Source of the DNA: DATFNI01 sp963712305
GTDB taxonomy: Bacteria > Bacteroidota > Rhodothermia > Balneolales > DATFMH01
Length of the DNA: 64,000 nt
Direction of reading: 5' to 3'
Assembly (NCBI GenBank): GCA_963712305.1
Contig: CAVQHI010000002.1
Coordinates: forward strand, 806,001-870,000
Part shown: one piece after another, positions 28,234 through 37,301 of the stretch
Numbering within the stretch: position 1 is the stretch's first letter
Layout of the letters: each line of letters begins with the position of its first letter
Notes under the pieces: model-generated
What the model was told of the DNA's origin: nothing
Database searches by the model: none
Seen by the model: only the letters and a program-made list of their open reading frames with translations
Position numbers and translations under genes: made by a program

Positions 28234-28532
28234 TGGCTCTTAACTGGTATCTGGCACTTGGTGCTGTATTATTCTGTATCGGCGTTCTCGGCGTTTTGAC
28301 ACGGAAAAACGCCGTTGTTATCATTATGAGTGTTGAGTTGATGCTCAATGCCGTCAATCTAACGTTGGTGTCTTTCAGTAGCTATTTTGGTGATATCAAC
28401 GGTATTATTCTTGTATTTTTCTCTTTGTGTGTAGCAGCAGCCGAGGCAGCCGTAGGGTTGGCAATTATCATAACCATCTTCCGAAACAACTTGACGGTTG
28501 ATGTAAGTAAGATTAATCTGCTTCGCTGGTAA
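28233..28532 (+). CDS. nuoK: NADH-quinone oxidoreductase subunit K
   Basis: A 99-residue, three-helix subunit of complex I (ND4L homologue). Conserved acidic residues in the membrane are present in VVIIMSVELMLNAVNLTLV (helix 2) and SLCVAAAEAAVGLAIII (helix 3), the proton-channel glutamates of the family. Start overlaps the nuoJ stop (TAATGG). It is followed within 20 bases by a strong terminator, so nuoJK is a closed two-gene unit. Confidence 0.93.
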   Translation: MALNWYLALGAVLFCIGVLGVLTRKNAVVIIMSVELMLNAVNLTLVSFSSYFGDINGIILVFFSLCVAAAEAAVGLAIIITIFRNNLTVDVSKINLLRW

Positions 28533-28552
28533 AAAAGATCAGCAAAAATTTT

Positions 28553-28587
28553 AAAGCCATCTGCGGATAACGGGGATGGCTTTTTTT
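28553..28587 (+). terminator. Intrinsic terminator after nuoK
   Basis: AAAGCCATC pairs with GATGGCTTT with a 13-base loop, followed by a seven-T run. Confidence 0.88.
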
Positions 28588-28685
28588 GATCGTGATTAGT
28601 GAATTGAAATTAGATGATTCGAAATTTGAGAGATGTACCGACAGTTTGATGAATTTATTTTATCTCGAATGCATTATTCTCTCAC

Positions 28686-28715
28686 TCAAAATTCAAAATT
28701 CAAAATTAATAATTT
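28686..28715. repeat. AT-rich tandem repeat of the ATTCAAA type
   Basis: Three tandem copies of TCAAAAT beside AATAATTT. Near-identical AT-rich blocks lie at 61560-61600 and 63730-63764, always between genes. It overlaps the last codons of the alpha/beta-hydrolase gene, so that gene's C-terminus may have been reshaped by it. Confidence 0.55.
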
Positions 28716-29943
28716 ATTCAAGGTGTTCTGCGGAAATCCTGAAAACCTGCTGGAATGCTTTGTCGACTTCTGTTTCAATACTTTTCTGCTGAGGGAAAGG
28801 TGTCACGTGAGAGTAAGTATATGGAAAGTCAAGTACTTGAACCTTTGCAGGCATATCCCGGAAATCACCCTTTAATGTATTTAACACTTCTCCAGGTGGT
28901 ATTACCTCATCCTGAATAAGGGCTACGGCTGATATGCGGGAGCCAATTTCTCTGAATCGATCTTCCCTGATTTTTTTGTGCCGATGGCTGCTCAACATCG
29001 ACCTGAAATAGACACCGGATCGGTGATCTTCATTAAAGTAATGGTTTAGCCGTGCATTGAGTTTACACTCGTTATCTAAATGTTCAATGAAAAAGGAATA
29101 AAGAGCAATGTTCGCCTCGCTGTCAAGAATATAGCGAGATACAGGATACATACGGTCGAGTGTGGGGCCGCCACAAAAAATGAACAGTCTGGAATTAGTG
29201 AACAACCCGTCAGTATCAGTCATCAGCAGGATCTCTGAAAGAAATGAACCAATTGAATAGGCAAAAAGATCTATTGACGCATCCTTACTTATATGAGGAT
29301 GCTTTCCGTTTTTAATCCTCCGTATAAGCTGAAGGATATCAGAGTAGGTTTGTCTGCCAGACCAAAAAAATCGTTGCGGAATCTTTTGTATTCGTGTGCT
29401 GATTGCAGCATTGGCAAAGGAAGATTCTGCTATAGACGGATGCTTCTTTCGCCGATCTGAGGAAACCATGTTCATCATACGTGGATGACTCCACCCGGAT
29501 GGCGCACGGTTCATATGAAATGCGATAGGGAAGAGTATGACCGTTTTACCAGTAAGTTCAACCAACCGGTAGGCCCAGCTTAGGTACTTTTCCCAATGTT
29601 TTTCATTGAGTCCGTGGAACAGCAATATGACCTGAGAACTGACTCCGGTCTCTTTCGAAGAGAAGGCAGAATACCTGAATGTTTGATTGCTGTCTATCGT
29701 ACAATCAGCAGCATTCAAATTATGGTCGTACTTGTCCGAATTATCCTGGGTTGCAGGATATATTTCCTCAAAATCCCGATCGTGACGTACACATTTGTAA
29801 AGATGAGAACCGGGCAGAATATCAGCGTGTTCAGAGTTGAACGTGTAATTCCGAATCTCAATGGAGCTTTCCGGTATGGATATACAATCTACATCCTGAC
29901 TGAAACAATCTTTCAGACGGTTATGCAAAGTAAGGTAAGTCAT
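28714..29943 (-). CDS. Alpha/beta-hydrolase-like protein, possibly DUF6051 family
   Basis: A 409-residue cytoplasmic protein. Elements of a serine hydrolase are visible: an oxyanion-type HGLNE (in VILLFHGLNEKHWEKYL), a nucleophile elbow FAYSIGSFLSE with Ala where the first Gly of GxSxG usually stands, a candidate Asp in IQDEVIPPGEV, and a late His in YTYSHVTPFP. The order Ser-Asp-His and spacing fit the fold. I think it belongs to a family listed as DUF6051 in Bacteroidota, but that is memory and not provable here. Substrate unknown. It stands alone between nuoK and the branched-chain operon. Confidence 0.65.
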   Translation of the reverse strand: MTYLTLHNRLKDCFSQDVDCISIPESSIEIRNYTFNSEHADILPGSHLYKCVRHDRDFEEIYPATQDNSDKYDHNLNAADCTIDSNQTFRYSAFSSKETGVSSQVILLFHGLNEKHWEKYLSWAYRLVELTGKTVILFPIAFHMNRAPSGWSHPRMMNMVSSDRRKKHPSIAESSFANAAISTRIQKIPQRFFWSGRQTYSDILQLIRRIKNGKHPHISKDASIDLFAYSIGSFLSEILLMTDTDGLFTNSRLFIFCGGPTLDRMYPVSRYILDSEANIALYSFFIEHLDNECKLNARLNHYFNEDHRSGVYFRSMLSSHRHKKIREDRFREIGSRISAVALIQDEVIPPGEVLNTLKGDFRDMPAKVQVLDFPYTYSHVTPFPQQKSIETEVDKAFQQVFRISAEHLE

Positions 29944-30064
29944 GGACCACTAAACTAATAATATAAATCCCGCTTTGAAGTGCGGTGAACATTGTTCAGG
30001 AGCTTATGAAAGCATCCTGACAGATGCTAATCAGTTTTTGTTATTTCATTATCAGTGGTGGCTA

Positions 30065-30101
30065 AGACAAAACACTCCAATAGGTTAACTTTTTGGAGTG
30101 T
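30065..30101 (-). terminator. Terminator of the ilv-leu operon
   Basis: ACACTCCAA pairs with TTGGAGTGT around a 12-base loop; in the minus direction it is followed by a T-rich run (TTTTGTCTT). It lies just beyond the ilvE stop. Confidence 0.7.
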
Positions 30102-30108
30102 CGATAGT

Positions 30109-31227
30109 TTAATCTGTTTTGACGTGATGAAGCCATCCGAAGTGATCTGGTCTCTCACCATACTGGATTCCGGTAATCTCATCGTAAAGCTTTTTGGCAA
30201 ATGAGCCAATCTTTTCTTCATCAGTCGTCAGCACTTTGCCATTATGTTGAATACGTCCAACAGGAGAGATAACCGCCGCTGTACCCGTTCCAAAAGCTTC
30301 CTGGAGTGTTCCATTTGTTGAAGCCTCAAAAACTTCATCAATAGAAATACGTCGCTCCTCAATCGGGATTCCCCAATCATTGGCAAGGTGGATAACAGAA
30401 TCGCGTGTGATACCTCCGAGTATGGAGCCCTCCAACGGAGGAGTAATCAGACGATCATTGATCTTGAAAAAGATATTCATCGTACCGACTTCTTCGACAT
30501 ACTTGTGCTCAATGGCATCAAGCCAGAGAACCTGCGTAAAACCATTTTCTTTTGCCTGTCGGGCAGGTAGAATGGTCGGGCCGTAGTTGCCAGCAGCTTT
30601 GATATCACCTGTACTTCCCTTAACAGAACGTACATAGTTATCAGGTGTGATCAGACTTACGGGATTGATGCCTTCTTTATAGTATGCACCAACAGGGGAA
30701 GTAATTATGAGAAATTTATATGTATTGGATGCTTTTACAGAAAGGTCCTCGTCAGTGGCAAATGCAAACGGCCGGATATAAAGCGCATTTCCTCTTTTTG
30801 TCGGTACCCAATTGTGGTCCAGACGAATCAGCTCTTCTAGTGCACCGATAAAAGTATTTTCATCGATTTCAGGAATGCACATTCGCCGGCACGATTTGTT
30901 GATGCGCTGTTGGTGTTCTTCCGGACGAAAGATATTGACTCCTCCATTGTTGTCCCGGAACGCCTTCATGCCCTCAAAGAGAGCTTGTCCATAATGAAGG
31001 GTAGCGAGAGATGGAAGAATCTCGATTTTTCCAAAAGGGATAATTTGTGAGGGCTGCCATTGCCCATCACGATAATCCATGGAAAACATGTGATCGGAAA
31101 ACACTTTGCCAAATCCAGGATTTTCTAGATCAACCTGGTTAACCCGGCTTGTGGATGCTTTATTGATGATCATGTTAGAAGTATCAGCTTCCCGGATTGC
31201 CGTTTGTGTAGTGGTACCATTTTTCAT
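30109..31227 (-). CDS. ilvE: Branched-chain amino acid aminotransferase
   Basis: A 372-residue fold-type IV PLP enzyme that performs the final, reversible transamination of Leu, Ile and Val. The PLP lysine lies in VKGSTGDIKAAGNYG; other family marks are LHYGQALFEGMKAFR near the N-terminus and the C-terminal LQEAFGTGTAAVISPVG. The length and the KAAGNY motif place it with the type II (mitochondrial-like) BCATs. An N-terminal extension of about 30 residues is polar and may not all be translated. Last gene of the operon; leuB stops one base before its start region. Confidence 0.93.
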   Translation of the reverse strand: MKNGTTTQTAIREADTSNMIINKASTSRVNQVDLENPGFGKVFSDHMFSMDYRDGQWQPSQIIPFGKIEILPSLATLHYGQALFEGMKAFRDNNGGVNIFRPEEHQQRINKSCRRMCIPEIDENTFIGALEELIRLDHNWVPTKRGNALYIRPFAFATDEDLSVKASNTYKFLIITSPVGAYYKEGINPVSLITPDNYVRSVKGSTGDIKAAGNYGPTILPARQAKENGFTQVLWLDAIEHKYVEEVGTMNIFFKINDRLITPPLEGSILGGITRDSVIHLANDWGIPIEERRISIDEVFEASTNGTLQEAFGTGTAAVISPVGRIQHNGKVLTTDEEKIGSFAKKLYDEITGIQYGERPDHFGWLHHVKTD

Positions 31228-31228
31228 G

Positions 31229-32335
31229 TTAAATATTCTCCTGGAGGTTGGACTGTTTCTGGCTGATCAGTTCTGTTATTTTATCACCCACTTCCGATGT
31301 ACTCAGGACTTTTTTGTTGTTATCAGATGAGATGTCTGCTGTTCTGTAACCTTGCTTGAGCAGGGTTTGAATTGCTTCTTCTATATCCTGGGCTGCCTCA
31401 TCGGAGTCGAGGGAATAGCGGAATAGCAACGCGACTGATGCAATAGCTGCCAGAGGATTAGCTTTGCCTGTACCCGCAATATCCGGCGCCGAACCGTGCA
31501 CCGGTTCAAAGAGGCCTGTTCCATTTCCAAGACTTGCAGACGGCAGCATACCAATCGACCCGGTCAACATTGCGGCTTCATCGCTGAGGATGTCGCCAAA
31601 CATATTCTCTGTAACAATCACATCAAATTGTTTGGGATTGCGGACCAGTTGCATGGCGCAATTGTCAACCAGCAGATGATCGAGTTTAATATTTGGATAT
31701 TTTTCAGCTACACGTGTGACTGTTTTTCTCCAGAGGCGAGAAGTGTCTAGGATATTCGATTTATCCACAGAGCATACGCGTCGGCCACGAATACCCGCAG
31801 CCTCGAAAGCAGCAATTGCAATTCGCTCGATTTCTGAAGTACGATACTCCATTGTATCGACAGCCCGCTCTTCATCGCCCACTTGTTCAGTGAGTCGTGG
31901 TTTTCCAAAATATATGCCGCCGGTCAGCTCGCGTACAACTAAAAGATCGACGCCTTCAATGACGTCACGTTTTAGAGTAGAAGCGTCGGCAAGAGCGTCA
32001 TACACTTTTACAGGACGAAGGTTCGTATAGAGTCCGAGAGCATTACGAATGCCGAGTAAACCTGCTTCCGGTCGTTTATCTTTGGGTTGATTGTCCCATT
32101 TGGGACCACCGACGGCTCCGAGAAGCACCGCATCAGATGCCTTTGCAGCCTCTATGAGTTCATCGTTGATTGGAGCACCATATTCATCGATAGCAGCCCC
32201 GCCAAAGGCAAACTCCTGGAATTCAAATGTGATGTCGTATTTTTTCCCTGTGGCTTCAAGAACCCGGATAGCTTCGCGTGTAACTTCCGGTCCGATGCCG
32301 TCCCCCGGAAGAACAGTAATATGTTTCTTTTGCAT
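31229..32335 (-). CDS. leuB: 3-isopropylmalate dehydrogenase
   Basis: A 368-residue NAD-dependent decarboxylating dehydrogenase, third step of leucine synthesis; it also serves the citramalate route to isoleucine. It begins ITVLPGDGIGPEVTREA, has VRELTGGIYFGKPR and YRTSEIERIA (substrate and NAD sites), and the metal/substrate motif SDEAAMLTGSIGMLPSASLG, followed by FEPVHGSAPDIAG. All catalytic elements are present. It lies between leuD (three bases upstream) and ilvE. Confidence 0.95.
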   Translation of the reverse strand: MQKKHITVLPGDGIGPEVTREAIRVLEATGKKYDITFEFQEFAFGGAAIDEYGAPINDELIEAAKASDAVLLGAVGGPKWDNQPKDKRPEAGLLGIRNALGLYTNLRPVKVYDALADASTLKRDVIEGVDLLVVRELTGGIYFGKPRLTEQVGDEERAVDTMEYRTSEIERIAIAAFEAAGIRGRRVCSVDKSNILDTSRLWRKTVTRVAEKYPNIKLDHLLVDNCAMQLVRNPKQFDVIVTENMFGDILSDEAAMLTGSIGMLPSASLGNGTGLFEPVHGSAPDIAGTGKANPLAAIASVALLFRYSLDSDEAAQDIEEAIQTLLKQGYRTADISSDNNKKVLSTSEVGDKITELISQKQSNLQENI

Positions 32336-32338
32336 GCT

Positions 32339-32923
32339 TCAGCTCACCATTTTTTCTTTCTCGGGAACCATTCCCATTTTCCGGGCATATTCAAAGATAC
32401 CGCCGGCTGCGACGATATCTTCCACACTGCCCAGCGGTTTCAGTTTGTATTCTTTGTTTTGGGTAATGTTCCGGAGTGCTTTTTCATTCTTGTCGATTTC
32501 AAGTTCATCGTAAGTATGAATTTCAGTACTCAGGTCATCGGGACTTTCAAATGGAATGACAAATCCACCATCAACCGCATTACGATAGAAAATACGAGCG
32601 TATGACGGAGCGATAATCGCTTCAATTCCTGCAATTTGCAGAGCTGCAGGAGCATGTTCTCTGGATGAACCACATCCGAAGTTTGGCCCACCAACTACGA
32701 TCTTGAATTCAGATTCAAATCCATCTTCCGGCACGAGGGGAATCCCCCCTTGTGGAAGACCGGATTCTTTAGCAGGTACACCTGAAAGTGCGTATCTGCC
32801 GTAAAATTTCCTTTCTTCCGGATCCTTCAGACTGTATACCAGGTGTTGTGCCGGGATAATCTGATCCGTATCAATATTTTTTCCTAAGACGAAAGCTTTC
32901 CCTTTCAGGATATTCTGTGACAT
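32339..32923 (-). CDS. leuD: 3-isopropylmalate dehydratase small subunit
   Basis: A 194-residue swivel-domain subunit that pairs with LeuC. The signature VGGPNFGCGSSREHAPAAL is intact and the N-terminus (GKNIDTDQIIPAQHL) is typical. In an operon carrying cimA it is expected to act on both isopropylmalate and citramalate. A 90-base spacer with a CCCGAA-TACT-TTCGGG palindrome separates it from leuC. Confidence 0.94.
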   Translation of the reverse strand: MSQNILKGKAFVLGKNIDTDQIIPAQHLVYSLKDPEERKFYGRYALSGVPAKESGLPQGGIPLVPEDGFESEFKIVVGGPNFGCGSSREHAPAALQIAGIEAIIAPSYARIFYRNAVDGGFVIPFESPDDLSTEIHTYDELEIDKNEKALRNITQNKEYKLKPLGSVEDIVAAGGIFEYARKMGMVPEKEKMVS

Positions 32924-32984
32924 TCGATTATTCTTGTTTGTTGTTTACGAAATTATTACTGCTATTCTCCTTACCCCTGAATCG

Positions 32985-33000
32985 CCCGAATACTTTCGGG
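32985..33000. repeat. REP-like palindrome between leuC and leuD
   Basis: CCCGAATACTTTCGGG, a perfect six-base-pair stem with TACT loop and G-rich flank. Same arms as the copy at 57823. It sits inside an operon and has no T-run, so it is unlikely to be a full terminator; it might stabilise or process the mRNA. Confidence 0.55.
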
Positions 33001-33013
33001 GGGACTGAGGGTG

Positions 33014-34315
33014 TCAATTCAGGAATTCACGTGGATCGGTAATTTTTCCTGTGATAGCTGAAGCTGCTACTGTATAAGGTGATGCAAGGTAAACCTGCGA
33101 TTCCTTGGAACCCATGCGTCCCGGGAAGTTCCGGTTCGTGGTTGAGATACAGACCTCTTTGCCATTCAAACGGCCAAAGGTATCTTCGGGACCACCAAGG
33201 CACGCGGCGCATGATGCACGCCCGATCTGGCAGCCAGATTCTTCAAAGATATCCATGAGGCTCTGCCCCTCAATTGTTTCAGTCGTGAGGGCATTGCCAA
33301 CTTCTGTCGTAGCCGGCACAATGAAAGTATCGAGAGCCAGTTTATGTCCTTTAATAATCTTGGCTGCAGCTATAAAGTCAGATATCTTGCCACCGGTACA
33401 AGAGCCGATATAAGCGCGTGTGAGTGGCGTTCCAGCAACTTCGCGGGCTTTGGCCTTGTTGTCGGGACTATGAGGTTTGGCAACCATCGGTTCCATGTCC
33501 TCGAGCTTATATTTATACACGCTATGATATTTGGCGTCATCATCACCCTTCATTGATTCGAAGGATTTATCGGTGCGTGCCTTCACATATTCTTCGGTAG
33601 TTGCATCGGGTTCTACAACGCCATTCTTGCCACCGGCTTCGATGACCATATTCGTTAAGGTCATCCGCGATTCCATATCCATCGCCTGAATACCTGGTCC
33701 GGCAAATTCCATGGTACGATAGGTAGCACCGTCGACACCAATATCTCCAATAATCTGAAGGATAATGTCTTTGGCCATGATGTATGACGGCATCTCATTT
33801 CCATCAAAGAAAAACCGCATGGTTTCAGGCACTTTCACCCAGAGCTTACCGGTTCCCATAATGAAAGCGGCATCGGTGTTTCCAATACCGGTAGCGAATT
33901 GTCCAAAGGCACCGGCGGTACATGTGTGTGAGTCAGTACCAAAGAGCACTTCGCCAGGTCTGGTAAATCCTTCTTCCGGCATGGCAACGTGGCATACACC
34001 TTTATAGCGCGGTGTACCAACATCGAAGAAATTAGGCAGTGCCTGTTCCGCTGCAAAAGCGCGGAGGATATCGATGTTCCGATTGGCGTATTTATCGTTG
34101 GTGAAGATATAGTGATCGGGAATGATGACGAGTTTGTCCTTATCCCATACTCTTGCGTTGTCACCGAATTGCTCTTTGAAGATGGAGATGGTAGGAGGGC
34201 CGCAGACGTCGTGTGTCATAAGCACGTCAACATCGATCCAGACGCTTTCGCCCGGTTCAACATGCTTTTTGCCACTGTGTTTGGCCAGAATTTTTTCTGT
34301 GAGAGTCATTCTCAT
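33014..34315 (-). CDS. leuC: 3-isopropylmalate dehydratase large subunit
   Basis: A 433-residue aconitase-type [4Fe-4S] enzyme. Substrate and cluster motifs are GTDSHTCTAGAFGQFATG, YIGSCTGGKISDFIAAA and the pair CQIGRASCAACLGG, which supply the three cluster cysteines. The C-terminus carries TTNRNFPGRMGSKESQVYL. It matches the shorter LeuC type related to archaeal homoaconitase (about 420 residues) rather than the 466-residue enterobacterial form. A GGAG lies about 10 bases before the first ATG, supporting that start. Confidence 0.94.
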   Translation of the reverse strand: MRMTLTEKILAKHSGKKHVEPGESVWIDVDVLMTHDVCGPPTISIFKEQFGDNARVWDKDKLVIIPDHYIFTNDKYANRNIDILRAFAAEQALPNFFDVGTPRYKGVCHVAMPEEGFTRPGEVLFGTDSHTCTAGAFGQFATGIGNTDAAFIMGTGKLWVKVPETMRFFFDGNEMPSYIMAKDIILQIIGDIGVDGATYRTMEFAGPGIQAMDMESRMTLTNMVIEAGGKNGVVEPDATTEEYVKARTDKSFESMKGDDDAKYHSVYKYKLEDMEPMVAKPHSPDNKAKAREVAGTPLTRAYIGSCTGGKISDFIAAAKIIKGHKLALDTFIVPATTEVGNALTTETIEGQSLMDIFEESGCQIGRASCAACLGGPEDTFGRLNGKEVCISTTNRNFPGRMGSKESQVYLASPYTVAASAITGKITDPREFLN

Positions 34316-34375
34316 CGGTCAACTACTCCTTATTACTGATAAATGGATATTTATGATTATTAATTCGTCTTTTGA

Positions 34376-35557
34376 TCAGGTACCAGTCTGTACACTGTGA
34401 TTATTCCGATAAGCACCCGATATCAGCGAGAGAATATCGCTGTCGGGAACAATTTTCTTTTCATCCGCTAAAGCAGTGAATTTCCGGTATACATCGTCCA
34501 GGGCTTCACCGCTCATCGGATAACCGAGTGCTTCAAGTTTCTGGCGTAATGCAAAACGTCCGGAATGCTTGCCAAGTACAATTTTATTAGCAGAGATACC
34601 CACTGATTGCGGTGTCATGATCTCGTAGGTCATCGGATTGTTGAGGACCCCATGCTGATGGATGCCTGCTTCATGAGCGAAAGCATTTTCTCCGACGATT
34701 GCTTTGTTGGGTTGTACTGCTTTTCCTGTAATCTCGGTCAGGAGGCAACTGGAAGCATATATTTCTTCTGATTTCACATCGGTAAATTGAGGGATATCGG
34801 CTTGCCGTGTTTTGATGGCCATCACAATCTCCTCGAGAGAGGCATTGCCCGCCCGCTCGCCGATGCCGTTGATGGTACATTCGATCTGGCGTGCACCATT
34901 GCGTACCGCAGAAAGCGAATTTGCGACAGCAAGTCCCAGGTCGTTGTGACAGTGTACGCTGATGACCGCTTTGTCGATATTTGGGACATTTATCCGGATG
35001 TTTTTGATAAGTTCGCCGTATTCCCAGGGGAGAGCATAACCAACAGTATCCGGTACATTTATGATAGTTGCACCAGCATTAATAACAGCGGTAAAAATCT
35101 CATACAGGAATTCAGGATCGCTTCTTGAGGCATCTTCAGCTGAAAACTCGACGACATCACAATATTTACGGCTCAGTTCAACAGCAGAAATAGCTGACCC
35201 GAGGACTTCTTCACGTGTCATTTTCAGCTTATACTGCATGTGAATATCGGAAGTAGCAATAAAGGTGTGGATACGTGGTTGGGCAGCATACTGAAGGGCA
35301 TCAGCGGCACGCTCAATGTCGATTGGCTTGGTGCGGCAAAGCGCAGCTACCTGACAATTTTTAATGTGCTTTCCAACTTCTTTCACAGTTCTGTAGTCAC
35401 CTTCTGAAGCGATTGGAAAACCGGCTTCTATAACATCAACTTGTAATTGTTCCAGTTGCAGTGCCATCCGGATTTTTTCCTGCTGGTTCATGCTATAACC
35501 GGGCGATTGTTCGCCATCGCGCAAGGTGGTATCAAAAATGCTAATTCGGTTTTCCAT
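34376..35557 (-). CDS. leuA: 2-isopropylmalate synthase
   Basis: A 393-residue enzyme condensing acetyl-CoA with 2-ketoisovalerate. Catalytic motifs ISIFDTTLRDGEQSPGYSMN (substrate and metal) and AVISVHCHNDLGLAVANSL (metal His) are intact, as is INGIGERAGNASLEE. It is about 120 residues shorter than full LeuA: the C-terminal regulatory domain that binds leucine is missing or reduced to a short helical stub. It may therefore be insensitive to leucine feedback, which would leave control to transcription and translation of the operon. Confidence 0.9.
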   Translation of the reverse strand: MENRISIFDTTLRDGEQSPGYSMNQQEKIRMALQLEQLQVDVIEAGFPIASEGDYRTVKEVGKHIKNCQVAALCRTKPIDIERAADALQYAAQPRIHTFIATSDIHMQYKLKMTREEVLGSAISAVELSRKYCDVVEFSAEDASRSDPEFLYEIFTAVINAGATIINVPDTVGYALPWEYGELIKNIRINVPNIDKAVISVHCHNDLGLAVANSLSAVRNGARQIECTINGIGERAGNASLEEIVMAIKTRQADIPQFTDVKSEEIYASSCLLTEITGKAVQPNKAIVGENAFAHEAGIHQHGVLNNPMTYEIMTPQSVGISANKIVLGKHSGRFALRQKLEALGYPMSGEALDDVYRKFTALADEKKIVPDSDILSLISGAYRNNHSVQTGT

Positions 35558-35668
35558 GGTATGAGATAAATTAAATTCTAAGTTTCTACTATAATCTTGA
35601 TATGACTGGCAAGTAAATGTTTATGGGCAGTCGACAGGCTGCTTAGGTTCCGATATAGACATAGTCGC

Positions 35669-37294
35669 TCAGTTAGGTTCCATCGTAGTTTTAGCATGGG
35701 TAGTCCTCTTTTGTTCGCTTAGTTTCTGATTTTTTTTGTCCAGGTAATAACTGAAGCTGTCAGACAAGGCCTGCCAGCTTGCTTCAATGATATTGGGAGA
35801 GACACCAACTGTTCCCCATGAATCTTCGTTACTGCTTGAATCGATTAACACGCGGACATTCGCGCCTGTTCCTTCTTTTTCATTAAGCACGCGGACCTTG
35901 TAATCGGTAAGCTGCATATCTTTAACATCCGGATAAAATTGGTTGAGAGCTTTTCTCATAGCGCAATCCAGAGCATGAACAGGTCCCGATCCTTCTGCTG
36001 CACAATGTTCTTTCTGACCGTTTACGAATAAACGGATGGTTGCTTCTGAACGTGTTTCTTCGTCACCGTTCTTTTCAACCAGCACACGGAAGCCTTCCAG
36101 CTGGAAAAAATCTTTCCATGGTTCGGTCATTTTTTTAACGAGCAGTTCGAATGATGCTTCCGCCGCTTCAAACTGGTATCCGTCATTTTCCATGTCTTTG
36201 AGCTTCTGGACGATTTTCGGGATATCGTGTTTATTGCCGTCGAGATGCATGCCTAATTCATCTGATTTATAGAAGACATTGCTCTTTCCTGATAAATCCG
36301 ATACCAGGACGCGTCGGCGGTTCCCAACCAGTTCCGGTTCAAAATGCTCGTAGGTTCGTGCATTTTTCATCACAGCGCTAACGTGAACACCACCCTTATG
36401 AGCAAAGGCGCTGCTTCCGACAAACGGAAGCTTATTGTCCGGACTCAGGTTAGCCACTTCACTCACAAAGCGCGAAAGACTCGTCAATCTCTTCAATTGT
36501 TCATCGGGTACACAGTGATAATTCTGTTTCAACTGCAGATTTGCGATGATAGAACAGAGATTCGTATTGCCGCAGCGTTCTCCATAACCATTTATGGTGC
36601 CCTGTACGTGTACACAGCCTTGCTGGACGGCAGCTAGCGAATTGGCCACGGCAAGTTCGCAGTCGTTGTGAGCATGGATGCCGAGTGGAGTATCGGTGCG
36701 TTGTTTTACATCGGCAACGATTTTGGAAACTTCATGTGGAAGTGTTCCGCCATTTGTGTCACAAAGTACCAGCACATCGGCTCCTGCTTCCTGGGCGGCG
36801 AGCAGGGTTTCGATTGCGTATGATGAATTATCCTTGTAGCCATCGAAGAAATGTTCGGCATCATAAATGACTTCCTTGCCGTGATTCTTCAAATAGGCTA
36901 CAGATTGATAAATGATCTTCAGATTCTCTTCGGGGGTGATGTTGAGGGCGTCTTCCACGTGCAAAATCCATGTTTTGCCGAAAATGGAAGTGACAGGAGT
37001 CTCAGCATCGACAAGGGCCTGCAGATTGCTGTCATCCGCAGGCTCCTTGCCGGCTCGGTGTGTGCTGCCGAAAGCGACGATCTTGGCATTACGAAACGTT
37101 TTTTTTCTGGCTTTCTCGAAGAATGCCATGTCTTTTGGATTAGAGCCCGGCCATCCACCTTCAATGTAGTGAATGCCAAACTCATCCAGACGTTCCGCTA
37201 TACGAACTTTATCATCTGCTGAGAAGGCGACCTTTTCGCCTTGTGTGCCATCACGTAGAGTTGTATCGAAGATCTTTATCAATTGGTTGTCCAT
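35669..37294 (-). CDS. cimA: (R)-citramalate synthase
   Basis: A 541-residue paralogue of LeuA that condenses acetyl-CoA with pyruvate, giving a threonine-independent route to isoleucine. It begins with IFDTTLRDGTQGEKVAFSA and HYIEGGWPGSNPKDM, the latter typical of CimA, followed by GIHAHNDCELAVANSLAA and INGYGERCGN. Unlike the neighbouring leuA it keeps a full C-terminal regulatory domain (about 400-520), with DYKVRVLNEKEGTGANVRVL and SSNEDSWGTVGVSPNIIEAS. The presence of cimA in the operon and no ilvA in the window support the citramalate route. Confidence 0.92.
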   Translation of the reverse strand: MDNQLIKIFDTTLRDGTQGEKVAFSADDKVRIAERLDEFGIHYIEGGWPGSNPKDMAFFEKARKKTFRNAKIVAFGSTHRAGKEPADDSNLQALVDAETPVTSIFGKTWILHVEDALNITPEENLKIIYQSVAYLKNHGKEVIYDAEHFFDGYKDNSSYAIETLLAAQEAGADVLVLCDTNGGTLPHEVSKIVADVKQRTDTPLGIHAHNDCELAVANSLAAVQQGCVHVQGTINGYGERCGNTNLCSIIANLQLKQNYHCVPDEQLKRLTSLSRFVSEVANLSPDNKLPFVGSSAFAHKGGVHVSAVMKNARTYEHFEPELVGNRRRVLVSDLSGKSNVFYKSDELGMHLDGNKHDIPKIVQKLKDMENDGYQFEAAEASFELLVKKMTEPWKDFFQLEGFRVLVEKNGDEETRSEATIRLFVNGQKEHCAAEGSGPVHALDCAMRKALNQFYPDVKDMQLTDYKVRVLNEKEGTGANVRVLIDSSSNEDSWGTVGVSPNIIEASWQALSDSFSYYLDKKNQKLSEQKRTTHAKTTMEPN

Positions 37295-37301
37295 AATAGT
37301 C

